DNA from: Maricaulis sp048269565
Lineage (GTDB): Bacteria; Pseudomonadota; Alphaproteobacteria; Caulobacterales; Maricaulaceae
Reading direction: 5' to 3'
Assembly (NCBI RefSeq): GCF_048269565.1
Contig: NZ_JBLXIK010000001.1
Coordinates: 62,001 to 126,000, forward strand
Length of the DNA stretch: 64,000 nt
The notes beneath the pieces are model-generated. The model was not told the origin of the DNA, ran no database searches, and saw only the letters and a program-made list of their open reading frames with translations. Positions 1-9,900 of this stretch are shown here, piece by piece. Made by a program: the position numbers and the translations under genes. Each line of letters starts with the position of its first letter. Within the stretch, counting starts at the first letter, position 1.

Positions 1-23
1 AGACGCGAATGAGGACCGGGCCC

Positions 24-947
24 ATGTCTGATCACGAGGAAATCCGCGAAACCGACGCGCATTCGGGAACCGAAACCACCGGCCATGAGTGGGACGGGAT
101 CAAGGAACTCGACACACCGCTGCCACGCTGGTGGCTGTACACCTTCTATGCCTGTATCGCGATCGGCGTTGTCTATATGGTGATGATGCCTGCCATTCCG
201 GCCCTGCCGGGCCTGGCCGGGGAGACCGATCACACCCGCGGCGTCAGTAATAATTCCGAGCGCGCCAATGTCGCCGTTGCGATGGCCGATCTGGAGGCAT
301 CGCGCGCTCCGGGTTTCGAGCGTCTGCGCGGGGCCTCCATCGACGAGATCGAGGACGATCCGGACCTGCTCGGTTTCGTGCGTGCTGCCGGCGATGCCGC
401 CTTTGGCAATAACTGCTCGACCTGTCATGGTTCCGGCGCCCAGGGCTTTGTCGGCTATCCCAATCTCAATGACGATGTCTGGCTGTGGGGCGGCAGCTAT
501 GAGGATATCCGCACCACGATCCGCTTCGGCATCCGCGGCGAGCATGCCGATACCCGCTTCTCGCAAATGCCGTCTTTCGGCCGTGACGCGCTGCTGACCC
601 GGTCCCAGATCGGTGATGTCACCGATTATGTCCTCTCCCTGTCGGGACAGGATGGTCCGGCCGATGCCATCGCCCGCGGCGCCGAGATCTTCACCAGCCA
701 GTGTGTCAGCTGCCATATGGCCGATGGCCGTGGTGACCGCACCCAGGGGGCTCCCGACCTGACCGATCAGAACTGGCTCTATGGCGGATCGCGCGACCAG
801 ATCCTGGCGACCATCTATCGGGGTCCCTACGGCGTCATGCCCGCCTGGGAAGACCGGCTCGGCGACACCACGATCGATGCCTTGGCCGCCTATGTCTATC
901 TGCTCGGTGGCGGCGAAGCTGCGGCAAGCCGCCCCACGGGTCAGTAA
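24..947 (+). CDS. ccoP: cbb3-type cytochrome c oxidase subunit III (CcoP/FixP)
   Basis: Membrane-anchored dihaem c subunit that passes electrons from cytochrome c to the CcoN catalytic subunit of the high-affinity cbb3 oxidase. The N-terminus carries the typical CcoP segment IKELDTPLPRWW followed by one transmembrane helix (about residues 28-50). Two CxxCH haem c sites follow, CSTCH at C131 and CVSCH at C227, both facing the periplasm, so this is the dihaem form. I chose the ATG at 24 because GAGGACC lies just upstream; an in-frame ATG at 9 would add five residues. About 308 residues is normal for the family. ccoN, ccoO and ccoQ presumably lie just outside the window; the maturation genes follow directly. 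Confidence 0.96.
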   Translation: MSDHEEIRETDAHSGTETTGHEWDGIKELDTPLPRWWLYTFYACIAIGVVYMVMMPAIPALPGLAGETDHTRGVSNNSERANVAVAMADLEASRAPGFERLRGASIDEIEDDPDLLGFVRAAGDAAFGNNCSTCHGSGAQGFVGYPNLNDDVWLWGGSYEDIRTTIRFGIRGEHADTRFSQMPSFGRDALLTRSQIGDVTDYVLSLSGQDGPADAIARGAEIFTSQCVSCHMADGRGDRTQGAPDLTDQNWLYGGSRDQILATIYRGPYGVMPAWEDRLGDTTIDALAAYVYLLGGGEAAASRPTGQ

Positions 948-988
948 GTCGCATCGCCTCAACCTCTTGAACCGGGTTAAACGCCGCC

Positions 989-2473
989 ATGTCTGATACG
1001 CAAAAACGCAGCATGGCGGCGCCCGGGATCTCCCGATCGAAAGCCAAGGCGGTCAATGCCGCCGAGGAGCGCGAGCTCTACAAGAAGCGCGAAGCGATCT
1101 ATCCCAAGCTGGCGCATGGCAAGTTCCGCTTCGTCAAATGGGTGGTGATGGCCGTCACCCTGGCGGTCTATTATCTCGTGCCTTTCCTGCGCTGGGATCG
1201 CGGCGCCGATGCACCCGACCAGGCGGTGCTGGCCGATTTCGCCGGCCGGCGATTCTATTTCTTCTTCATCGAGATCTGGCCGCAGGAAGTCTATTACATC
1301 ACCGGCCTGCTGATCCTCGCGGCGCTGGCGCTCTTCCTGGTCACCGCATTGTTTGGCCGGGTCTGGTGCGGCTATGCCTGTCCGCAGACGGTGTGGACCG
1401 ATCTGTTCATCATGGTCGAGCGCGCCTTCGAGGGCGACCGCAATGCCCGCATCAAGCTGGACCGTGCGCCCTGGAGCTTCAACAAGGCCTGGCGCAAGAC
1501 CGGCAAGCACGCGGTCTGGCTGCTGATCGCCGCTGCGACCGGCGGGGCCTGGATCCTGTATTTCCATGATGCCTACGACACGCTGGCCAATTTCTTCACC
1601 GGCCAGGCCGATATCTCCGCCTATCTCTTCTTCGCGGTCCTGACCTTCACGACCTATGTGCTGGCCGGCACGATGCGCGAACAGGTCTGCACCTATATGT
1701 GTCCATGGCCGCGCATCCAGGCGGCGATGACCGACCGTGAGGCGCTCAACGTCACCTATCGCGTCGACCGCGGTGAACCGCGCGGGCCGCACAAGAAGAA
1801 TGATAGCTGGGAGGGCCGCGGCGATTGCATCGATTGCATGCAGTGCGTCGCCGTCTGTCCGATGGGGATTGATATCCGCGACGGCGCCCAGCTGGAATGC
1901 ATCCAGTGCGCCCTGTGCATCGATGCCTGCGATGATGTGATGGCCAAGGTCGATCGCCCGCTCGGGCTGATCGCCTACGAGACCGACGACAATATCGACC
2001 GCTTCCAGGCCGGCGAGAAACCGCGCTATCGCTTCGTGCGCATGCGCACCCTGGTCTATGCCGTCGCCCTGGTGGCCGTGGCGGCGGTGATGCTGACCGG
2101 TCTGCTGACGCGCTCCGAGCTGGAGCTCAATGCCGCGCGCGACCGCAACCCCAATTATGTCCGCCTGTCCGATGGCTCGATCCGCAATGGCTACACCATC
2201 AAGGTGGTCAACAAGGGCAATGAGCCGCGCGAGCTGGATCTTGTTGTCGAGGGTGATCCGGCGATCAATGTCCGGGTTCTGGGCGCGCCCGAGGAGGCGC
2301 CGATGCGCATGAGTATCGAAGCCGACCGCACGCGTGATTTCATCGTCTATCTCACCCTGCCGCATGACGCGGTCGATGTGCCGCGCGAGGATATCATGTT
2401 CCGCGTCCTCGATTCGCAAACCGGCGAGAGCGCCGAGACGCGCTCGGTCCTGGTGACGGGGCTGAGCGAATGA
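989..2473 (+). CDS. ccoG: cbb3 oxidase accessory protein CcoG (RdxA/FixG)
   Basis: Polyferredoxin-like membrane protein of the cbb3 assembly pathway; family members have been implicated in reducing Cu(II) for the oxidase. The 494-residue protein has an N-terminal cytoplasmic stretch and several membrane spans with the FGRVWCGYACPQTVW motif. Two 4Fe-4S clusters are indicated by CIDCMQCVAVCP (from C280) and CIQCALCIDACD. A further span and a C-terminal Ig-like FixG domain follow. It lies 41 bp after ccoP, and its last codons overlap the fixH start by 4 bp, so translation of the maturation set is probably coupled. Confidence 0.95.
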   Translation: MSDTQKRSMAAPGISRSKAKAVNAAEERELYKKREAIYPKLAHGKFRFVKWVVMAVTLAVYYLVPFLRWDRGADAPDQAVLADFAGRRFYFFFIEIWPQEVYYITGLLILAALALFLVTALFGRVWCGYACPQTVWTDLFIMVERAFEGDRNARIKLDRAPWSFNKAWRKTGKHAVWLLIAAATGGAWILYFHDAYDTLANFFTGQADISAYLFFAVLTFTTYVLAGTMREQVCTYMCPWPRIQAAMTDREALNVTYRVDRGEPRGPHKKNDSWEGRGDCIDCMQCVAVCPMGIDIRDGAQLECIQCALCIDACDDVMAKVDRPLGLIAYETDDNIDRFQAGEKPRYRFVRMRTLVYAVALVAVAAVMLTGLLTRSELELNAARDRNPNYVRLSDGSIRNGYTIKVVNKGNEPRELDLVVEGDPAINVRVLGAPEEAPMRMSIEADRTRDFIVYLTLPHDAVDVPREDIMFRVLDSQTGESAETRSVLVTGLSE

Positions 2474-2937
2474 CCGGCTTCCTCAAACCGCTGCGCGGCT
2501 GGCATGTGCTGGTGATGGTGCTGGTGTTTTTCGGCGTCACCATCGGCGTCAATGCCACCTTCATCACCCTGGCCCTGAAGACCTTCCCCGGTGAGGATGT
2601 GCCGCATTCCTATGTCCAGGGGCTGGAATTCAACGAGACCATCGCCCGCCGGCAGGCGCAGGATGAGCTGGGCTGGACGGCGCGCTTCAATGCCGTTGAC
2701 GGCGCCCTGCTGCTTGAAGTGCTCGATGCCGGAGCCGCACCGGTCTCCGGCCTGGCCCTGACCGGCGAGATGGTTCATCCCGACACGACGCAGGCCTGCC
2801 CGCTCGTCTTCGCCGAAGACCGGCCCGGCGTCTATCGTGTCGCGCTTGCCTGCGAGACGGCCGGACGCTGGCGCGTGCGGGCGCTCAATGAGGGCGACGC
2901 GCCGTTTGAGGTGGAATACGAGCTATGGCTGCCCTAG
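2470..2937 (+). CDS. fixH: FixH/CcoH family protein of cbb3 oxidase assembly
   Basis: Small membrane protein (155 residues) needed in other bacteria for cbb3 oxidase assembly or stability. One N-terminal transmembrane helix (about residues 10-35, GWHVLVMVLVFFGVTIGVNA) is followed by a periplasmic beta-rich domain. The conserved YVQGLEFN region, typical of FixH, follows the helix. It overlaps ccoG by 4 bp and the following P-type ATPase by 13 bp, as expected for a co-translated ccoGHIS operon. Confidence 0.88.
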   Translation: MTGFLKPLRGWHVLVMVLVFFGVTIGVNATFITLALKTFPGEDVPHSYVQGLEFNETIARRQAQDELGWTARFNAVDGALLLEVLDAGAAPVSGLALTGEMVHPDTTQACPLVFAEDRPGVYRVALACETAGRWRVRALNEGDAPFEVEYELWLP

Positions 2938-5111
2938 ACGCTGCCACGCCGGACACCGGAGCGGGCCAGGCGGACCCGCAGGCCTTCGTGCGCAGGATTG
3001 ACGGCCGGTCACATCTCGATCTCCTGGTGCGCGGCGCGACCTGCGCCGGCTGCATCGCCCGCATCGAGTCGGGCATGCTCGCCGACGAGCGTGTCGAACA
3101 GGCGCGGCTGAATCTCTCCACCGGGCGGCTGGCCCTGGTCTGGCGCGGCGAGCCGTCGGCGGCGCGCGGTTTCGTCACCACGCTCGGCGAGATCGGCTAT
3201 CCGGCAACCCCCTACGAACCTGAGAACGAACACGATCCGCAGAAGGAAGACGAGCGCCGCCTGTTGCGCGCCCTGGCGGTGGCCGGGTTCGCGATGGCGA
3301 ATGTGATGCTGCTGTCGATCTCGGTCTGGTCCGGAGGGCTGGAAATGAGCGCGGCGATGCAGTCGCTGATGCACCGCATCTCGGCCCTGATCGTGTTGCC
3401 GGCCGTGGCCTATGCCGGCCAGCCCTTCTTCCGTTCGGCCTGGTCGGTGCTCAGGCATCGCCACGTCAATATGGATGTGCCGATCTCGCTCGCGGTCCTG
3501 CTCGCCTGCGGGCTCTCGATCTACGAGACCTTCATCGGTCATGGCGAGACCTATTACGACGCCGCGGTGATGCTGCTCTTCTTCCTGCTTATCGGCCGTT
3601 TTCTCGACATGCGGCTGCGCGCCCGCGCCAGCCAGGCGGCGCGCGGTCTCGCCGCGATGCAGGCGGCGACTGCCAACCGGCTGCGGTCCGACGGCGCCAT
3701 CGAAGCCGTGCCGGCGCGTGAGGTCCGCGCCGGCGATCATCTGGTGCTGGCGGCCGGCGACCGCGTGCCGGTCGATGCGGTGATTATCGAGGGCGAGGGG
3801 GCGCTGGACGGCTCGCTCGTCAGCGGCGAAACGGCCCCGGTCGAGGCGCGGCCCGGCGTCCAGGTCTTCTCCGGCATGCTCAATCTGGACGGTAAGCTGG
3901 TGGTGCGCGCCAGTGCCGACCGCGACAATTCCCTGCTCGCCGAGATCACCCGCATGGTCGAGGCCGGCGAGCAGAGCCGCTCGCGCTTCGTGCGCCTCGC
4001 CGACCAGGCGGCACGGCTGTATGTGCCGCTGGTCCATTCGCTGGCGCTGGCGACCCTGGTCGGCTGGTTCGTGCTCGCCGGTGAGCCGCATACCGCCGTC
4101 ATCAACGCGATCGCCGTGCTGATCATCACCTGTCCCTGCGCGCTGGGGCTGGCCGTGCCGGCCGTCCAGGTCGTCGCCTCGGGACGCCTGTTCAAGGCCG
4201 GCGTGCTGGTCAAGTCCGGCGATGCGCTGGAACGCATGGCCAAGATCGACACCGTTATCGTCGACAAGACCGGCACCCTGACCGAAGGCCGGCCGCGCCT
4301 GGTCGAGCCGGAGACGCTGCCCGAGGGCATGCTGGAACTTGCCGCCCGCCTGGCGCGCACCAGCCGTCACCCGCTGTCGCGCGCCATCGCCGATGCGGCC
4401 GGTATGGGACCGGCGGCGAAGGATGTGCGCGAGACGCCCGGCGGCGGTCTCGAATGTGTCGAGGACGGGCGCCGCCTGCGCTTTGGTGCGGCCCGCTGGC
4501 TCGGCATCGATGCCATCAGCGATCCGCATTCGGAAGCCTGGCTCGTGGTTGATGAGGGCGATCCGGTGCGGTTTCGCTTTGCCGACCGCTTGCGCAGCGA
4601 TGCCGCCGAGACGATCGAGGGGCTGCGCCAGCGCGGTTGCCATATCGAGTTGCTCTCCGGTGACCGCCCGGGGCCGGTTGGCGCAATTGCCGCCGAGCTG
4701 GGGATCGGGCACTGGTCAGCCGAGCTGAAGCCGCAGGAGAAGATCGCCCGTATCGAGGCGCTGAAGGCCGAGGGCCGCACCGTGCTGATGATCGGGGACG
4801 GCATCAATGACGCGCCGGCCCTGGCCGCGGCCAATGCCTCGGTATCGCTGGCGTCGGCAGCCGAGATATCCCAGGCGGCGGCCGATTTCGTGCTGCAGGG
4901 CAATCGGCTGGCGAACAGTCTGGTCGCGCTGGATATTTCGCGCTCGGCCCGGCGCCGCGTTCTGGAGAATTTCGCCCTGGCGGCCGGCTATAACATGATC
5001 GCCATACCGCTGGCGGTGCTGGGCATGGTGACGCCCCTGATCGCGGCCATCGCCATGTCGGGCTCATCCATCCTGGTAACGCTCAACGCGCTGAGGCTCG
5101 CAAGACGATGA
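2925..5111 (+). CDS. ccoI: Copper-translocating P1B-type ATPase of the cbb3 cluster (CcoI/FixI)
   Basis: Copper exporter that loads cbb3 oxidase rather than detoxifying the cell, judged from its cluster position. The 728 residues contain an N-terminal heavy-metal-binding domain with CAGC (C40, C43) and a transmembrane bundle with the CPC metal-site motif at C403-C405. The actuator loop has the SGETAPV motif. The phosphorylation motif DKTGT is at D447, and the hinge GDGINDAPA lies near residue 628. All key residues are intact. The start at 2925 lies inside fixH and the end overlaps ccoS by 4 bp. Confidence 0.94.
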   Translation: MAALDAATPDTGAGQADPQAFVRRIDGRSHLDLLVRGATCAGCIARIESGMLADERVEQARLNLSTGRLALVWRGEPSAARGFVTTLGEIGYPATPYEPENEHDPQKEDERRLLRALAVAGFAMANVMLLSISVWSGGLEMSAAMQSLMHRISALIVLPAVAYAGQPFFRSAWSVLRHRHVNMDVPISLAVLLACGLSIYETFIGHGETYYDAAVMLLFFLLIGRFLDMRLRARASQAARGLAAMQAATANRLRSDGAIEAVPAREVRAGDHLVLAAGDRVPVDAVIIEGEGALDGSLVSGETAPVEARPGVQVFSGMLNLDGKLVVRASADRDNSLLAEITRMVEAGEQSRSRFVRLADQAARLYVPLVHSLALATLVGWFVLAGEPHTAVINAIAVLIITCPCALGLAVPAVQVVASGRLFKAGVLVKSGDALERMAKIDTVIVDKTGTLTEGRPRLVEPETLPEGMLELAARLARTSRHPLSRAIADAAGMGPAAKDVRETPGGGLECVEDGRRLRFGAARWLGIDAISDPHSEAWLVVDEGDPVRFRFADRLRSDAAETIEGLRQRGCHIELLSGDRPGPVGAIAAELGIGHWSAELKPQEKIARIEALKAEGRTVLMIGDGINDAPALAAANASVSLASAAEISQAAADFVLQGNRLANSLVALDISRSARRRVLENFALAAGYNMIAIPLAVLGMVTPLIAAIAMSGSSILVTLNALRLARR

Positions 5112-5320
5112 ATGTTCTGATCTGGCTGATACCGGTCGCGCTCGGTCTGGGGTTTCTCGGACTGGTCGGCTTTCTGTGGAGCCTGAAATCGGGCCAGTTC
5201 GACGATCTCGACGGAGCGGCCCAGCGCATCCTGATGGATGACGACAAGCCGCTGCCGTCGCGACCCCGGCCTCAGGCCGACGCCGGCGAGTCTGATGCCG
5301 ATGGCGAGAAATCCTTGTAG
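5108..5320 (+). CDS. ccoS: cbb3 oxidase maturation protein CcoS
   Basis: Small one-span membrane protein (70 residues) required in other bacteria for cofactor insertion into cbb3 oxidase. One transmembrane helix occupies about residues 3-25, followed by the family signature WSLKSGQFDDLDG. It starts on the last codons of ccoI (ATGA overlap). The final 49 bp run into the 3' end of the convergent DUF2189 gene, so the two genes share coding sequence on opposite strands. Confidence 0.9.
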   Translation: MNVLIWLIPVALGLGFLGLVGFLWSLKSGQFDDLDGAAQRILMDDDKPLPSRPRPQADAGESDADGEKSL

Positions 5321-6039
5321 GCATGCCAGCTTGCGTGTGCCAGCCACGGGAAGACCAGCGCCAGTCCGATCAGGAAGAAGGCGGTCCCGGCCAGGGTCAT
5401 GAAACCGATCAGCCAGGCCCAGGTGAACATCACGAAGGGCTGGCGCCGCACCGCCGTGACGCTGGCAACCAATGCCGTGACCGCATCAACGTCCTGGTCG
5501 ACCAGCATCGGAAAGGCGATCGCCGAGATCGAGAAGGCGAGGCCTGCCAGCAGGGCGCCGATAAGGGTGCCGAGCACGAGCAGGGTGATGCCCGCCGGTT
5601 CCGACAGCGAGAATTCCAGGAAGGGGCCGGGCGAAAGCGGTGTCCCAGGGGCGATGATCACCAGCAGGAATTGCGCGATCTCGACCCAGGCCATCAGCAG
5701 CAGAAGCAGCAACAGGGAGAGAAAGGCGATCTGGGTGATGCGGTCGGGGAAGCGCGAGATGATGACGCGAAAGCGTGGCACCTCGCCGCGTTCCAGGGCC
5801 CGGCTGACCTGGTAGATGCCGATCGCCAGTGCCGGGGCGATCAGGGCAAAACCGCTCAGGGCTACCGGCGCGATGGCGCCGAGACCGAGCAGCCACAGCC
5901 CGCCGGTGATCAAGACGCCGACGCCGACAAAGATCAGGCCATAGCTCAGACTGACGCGCCGGGCGCGCATCATGTCGGCCCAGCCGTCCTTGAGCCATTT
6001 CCAGGGCGCGTCGCGCCGGACTTTCTGCAGTGTGACCAT
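5272..6039 (-). CDS. DUF2189 domain-containing membrane protein
   Basis: Polytopic membrane protein (255 residues) resembling the DUF2189 family, whose members are often found near cytochrome oxidase genes; biochemical function is unknown. About six hydrophobic helices are visible, with motifs such as WLKDGWADMM near the start and TWAWLIGFMTLAGTAFFLIG near the end. I chose the ATG at 6039 (start MVTLQKVRR), which follows a GGAGGG sequence on that strand; upstream in-frame sequence is low-complexity and not conserved-looking. It converges on and overlaps ccoS by 49 bp. Confidence 0.8.
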   Translation of the reverse strand: MVTLQKVRRDAPWKWLKDGWADMMRARRVSLSYGLIFVGVGVLITGGLWLLGLGAIAPVALSGFALIAPALAIGIYQVSRALERGEVPRFRVIISRFPDRITQIAFLSLLLLLLLMAWVEIAQFLLVIIAPGTPLSPGPFLEFSLSEPAGITLLVLGTLIGALLAGLAFSISAIAFPMLVDQDVDAVTALVASVTAVRRQPFVMFTWAWLIGFMTLAGTAFFLIGLALVFPWLAHASWHAYKDFSPSASDSPASA

Positions 6040-6165
6040 GGTGTTCAACCCTCCCGGATGCCTTGTAGCATGCTTCCCCCGGTTCGCGGGATTATGCCAC
6101 ATTTTTATTGAGCCTATTGCGGTCATCACCACAGGAATCACAGCCATGCCCGCGCCGAGGTCACG

Positions 6166-6873
6166 ATGGACGCGTTGACCCAGCTCAGCCTGGCCGGCGG
6201 AGTGCTGGCCGGTTTTGCCTCCAGCCTGCATTGTGTCGGCATGTGTGGCGGCATCGCCTCCGGCCTGATGCTGAGCCTGGCGCCCGACGGCGATCACGCC
6301 ACGCGGGCCCGTGTCATCCTGCTCGCCCAGATCGGACGGGTCGGCGCCTATGTCGTGGCCGGCGCGATTGTCGGCCTGATCGGTTCCAGCGTCTATTTCT
6401 CCTTCGACCGCGGCGTCGCGCATGCGCTGCTGCGCTGGGCCGGGGCGGTGACGCTGGTCTATATCGGACTGTCGGTGGCCGGCTGGGCGCCAAGCCTGGC
6501 CGGGCTCGACCGGGTCGGCAATCGTGTCGTGACCTGGTTGCGCGCACCGCTCGGCGGCGCTTTTTCGGCGGCCAGCCCGGTGCTGGCCGGGTTTGTGTGG
6601 GGCTTTCTGCCCTGCGGCATGGTCTATGCGGCGCTGTTCTACGCCATGATGTCCGGCAGTGCTGCCGGCGGTGCCGCAATCATGGCCGGTTTCGGCCTCG
6701 GCACCGTGCCGGCCATCATCGGCGCCGCCTTCGGGGCCCAGATGCTGATGCGGCTGTCGCAGCGCCCCGGCCTGCGCCGCACCGTAGGCCTCGCCATCGT
6801 CGCCCTCGGGCTCGCCTCGGCGGCCATTCCCTGGCGCACACTGGCCGCGATGTGCGGGATCGAACTGGGCTAG
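6166..6873 (+). CDS. Sulfite exporter TauE/SafE (UreH-like) family membrane protein of the cco region
   Basis: Six- to seven-span membrane protein (235 residues) of the UreH-like branch of the TauE/SafE superfamily. Members with the SSLHCVGMCGG motif, present here near residue 20, recur beside cbb3 oxidase genes and are suspected to handle copper or another metal for oxidase assembly. A second conserved region, WGFLPCGMVYAAL, lies in the middle. It is separated from the cco operon by the opposite-strand DUF2189 gene. The metal role is inferred from context, not seen. Confidence 0.82.
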   Translation: MDALTQLSLAGGVLAGFASSLHCVGMCGGIASGLMLSLAPDGDHATRARVILLAQIGRVGAYVVAGAIVGLIGSSVYFSFDRGVAHALLRWAGAVTLVYIGLSVAGWAPSLAGLDRVGNRVVTWLRAPLGGAFSAASPVLAGFVWGFLPCGMVYAALFYAMMSGSAAGGAAIMAGFGLGTVPAIIGAAFGAQMLMRLSQRPGLRRTVGLAIVALGLASAAIPWRTLAAMCGIELG

Positions 6874-6977
6874 CGCGCTGTGATGTGAACGGAAATCTGC
6901 CGGGGAGTCCGGAATTTTGCGTGCGCGAGGCGCGTTGTCGGCCTATGCTGGGCGCAGTGGGAAAAGGGGAGATTGGC

Positions 6978-9900
6978 ATGTTGAATTGGCGCGGAGGGGC
7001 TGTGGCCCTGGTACTGGCTGCAGGCTTGGCCGGCTGTTCGCAGCCCGACACAAGCGTGCAAGGACCGTCACTCGACACCCGCCCGGCCGATGCGGCCCGC
7101 GCCGTCGCCGACGCGCCCGCTGAGTTTGCTTTCCTGCGCTATCAGATCGATGTCACCGGCGATGCGCCGCGGCTCTGCCTCGGCTTCACCCAGCCGCTCG
7201 ATCCGCAGGCCGATTACGAACCCTATGTCGCGCTCGAGCCGGAACGTCCGGTCGCGATGGCCGTTAGTGGCGAGTCTCTGTGCCTGGGTGGGCTGGCCTT
7301 CGGCGAGGGGCAGAGCGTGACCCTGCGCTCCGGCTTCCCGGCGGCCGATGGCCGGGCGCTGCGAGCCGATGAAGAGATCGAGATCGATTTCGGTGACCGT
7401 CCCGCCTATGTCGGCATCGCCGGCTCGGGCGTGATCCTGCCGCGGCTGGAAGCCGACGGGCTCGCGATCGAGACCGTCAATGTCGACACCGTCGAGGTTA
7501 CGCTGTGGCGCGTCACCGACCGGGCGCTGGCCTTCCGCTCGATCACCTCCGGCTTCACCGCCGGTTTTGACGAGTATGACTGGCAGGACCAGGACGAGAG
7601 CCCGTTCCCGGTGGCCGAACGGCTCTGGCGCGGCGAGATGGACACGCGCGGCACCGCCAATGCGCCGGTGACCACCGTCTTCCCGCTGGCCGAAACCATC
7701 GGACAACTGCGTCCGGGTGCCTATTATGTCCAGGTCGTCGATGCGGCCGAATCCGAGGATGATTTCCATGTTCCGGCGCGCTCGAGCCGCTGGCTGGTGA
7801 TCACCGATCTGGCGCTGACCGCCTATCGCGGCCGCGACGGGATCGATTATGTCGTGCGCTCGCTGCAGACGGCACAGCCCGTGCCCGGCGTCCGCGTCGA
7901 ACTGGTGGCGCGCAGCAATGAGATCCTCGGCACCGCGACGACCGACGCCAATGGCCGCGCCCGCTTCGCCGGTCCGCTGATGCGCGGCGAGGAGGGCAAT
8001 ACGCCCCGCCTGCTGACGGCCTATGGCCCCGACAATGATTTCGCCGTGCTCGACCTGCAGCGCAATCCGGTTGATCTCAGCGGCCAGGACATCGCCGGCC
8101 GTGACCGCAGCGAGGGCGCCGATGGCTTCGTCTATCTTGATCGCGGCATCTACCGGCCCGGCGAAGAAGTCCATATCGCGGCGATGATGCGCGATGGCCA
8201 GGCCGTCTCGATCTCCAACCGGTCCGGCGATCTGGTGTTGTACGGACCGAATGGCATCGAGGCGGCGCGCGAACGCTTCGAGGGCGCACCGATCGGTGGC
8301 ACCGTGTTCTGGGATTATGATCTGGCGCGCGAATCCGCACGCGGCGAATGGCGCGTCGACGCCATGCTCGACGGCTATGGCCTGATCGCGCAATCACGCT
8401 TTTCGGTTGAGGATTTCGTGCCCCAGCGTATCGCGCTGGACCTGACCGCCGACACCGAAACGCCAATGCGCGCCGGCGAGGCCCGCGATGTCGAGGCCGA
8501 TGTCCGCTTCCTCTACGGCGCCCCCGGTGCCGGCCTGCCGGTCGAGGGCACGATCCGGATCGAGACCGACCCCAATCCCTTCCCCGACCATGCCCGCTTT
8601 GCCTTCGGCCGCCATGACGAGAGCTTCCGCGAGACCGGCCGCGACCTGCGTGACGCCATCGCCGATGGCGCCGGCCATGCGGTGCTGCGCGTCGATCCGG
8701 AAGGTGAGGGCGAGGGCACCAGTGCGCCGCTGCGGATCCGTACCGTGATCTCGGCGATTGAGCCGGGCGGCCGTCCGGTCGCCGATGATGTGCGCATTCC
8801 CTATCGTCCGCGCGATCTCTATCTCGGGATCGACCCGCAGTTTGAAGGCCGGCTCGGCAATGACAGCGCCGCCAGTTTCGACGTGGTCGGCCTGACGCCA
8901 CTGGGCGAATTGCGCACGGCGCGGCTCGACTGGCAGGTGATCCGGGTTGACTGGAATTACGACTGGTACCGCACCGAAGGCGGGGCCTGGCGCTGGCGCC
9001 GGACGCAGAATTCCGTCGTGGTCGAGGATGGCGTCACCGTGCTGTCCGACGACGCCGTGTCGCAGATCGATATCGCGCAATTGTCCTGGGGCGATTATCA
9101 GCTCGTCGTCACCGACAGCGAGACCGGTGTGTCCGCCAGTACGCGTTTCTGGGTCGGTTGGGGCCGCTCCTCCACGACCGGTGATGATGCGCCCGACCGG
9201 GTTCGCCTGGCCGGACCTGACCAGCCTGTTGCCACCGGTGAAGTGGCCACGATCAGCATCCTGCCGCCCTATGCCGGCGAGGCCGAAATCGTGATCGCCA
9301 GCGACCATGTCCTGGCGACGCAATCGGTCTTCGTCCCGGAATCCGGGGCCGAGGTCAGCTTCCCGGTGACCGCCGAATGGGGCGCCGGGGCCTATGCCAT
9401 GGTCTCGGTGTTCACGCCGCGCGATCCGGTGGCACAGCCACGCCCGCGCCGCGCCGTCGGCGTCACCTATCTGCCGGTCGATACCGGCGACCGTCTGCTC
9501 ACCCTCAGCCTTGATGCGCCGGAACTGGCGCGTCCGCGCCAGCCGCTCGAGATTGCCATCACCGCAACCGGCCCCGTGCGCTCCGGTGCCTGGGTGACTG
9601 TCGCGGCTGTCGATGAGGGCATTCTCGCCCTGACCCGCTTCCAGTCACCCGATCCGGTCGGCTGGTATTTCGGCCGGTCATCGCTGGCGGTCGAACTACT
9701 CGATGATTATGGCCGCCTGCTCGATCCCAACCAGGGCGCCGCCGCCCCGGTGCGCAGCGGTGGGGACCAGATCGGTGGTGCCGGTCTGACCGTGGTGCCG
9801 ACCCGCACCGTCGCCCTGTTCTCCGGACCGGTGGCGTTTGATCGCGCCGGCAATGCGACCGTGACGCTCGACATCCCCGACTTCAACGGCGAGCTGCGCC

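Noticed and set aside
1..23. An FNR box controlling the cco operon
   Set aside because: The operon start lies outside the window, and the bases before ccoP contain no TTGAT-N4-ATCAA.
3009..4712. A 567-codon - strand frame inside ccoI
   Set aside because: Antisense to a gene with all P-type ATPase motifs; no ribosome-binding site or family pattern.
6108..6977. Upstream extension of the alpha-2-macroglobulin frame
   Set aside because: It overlaps the TauE/SafE-like gene; the lipoprotein signal at 6978 marks the real start.
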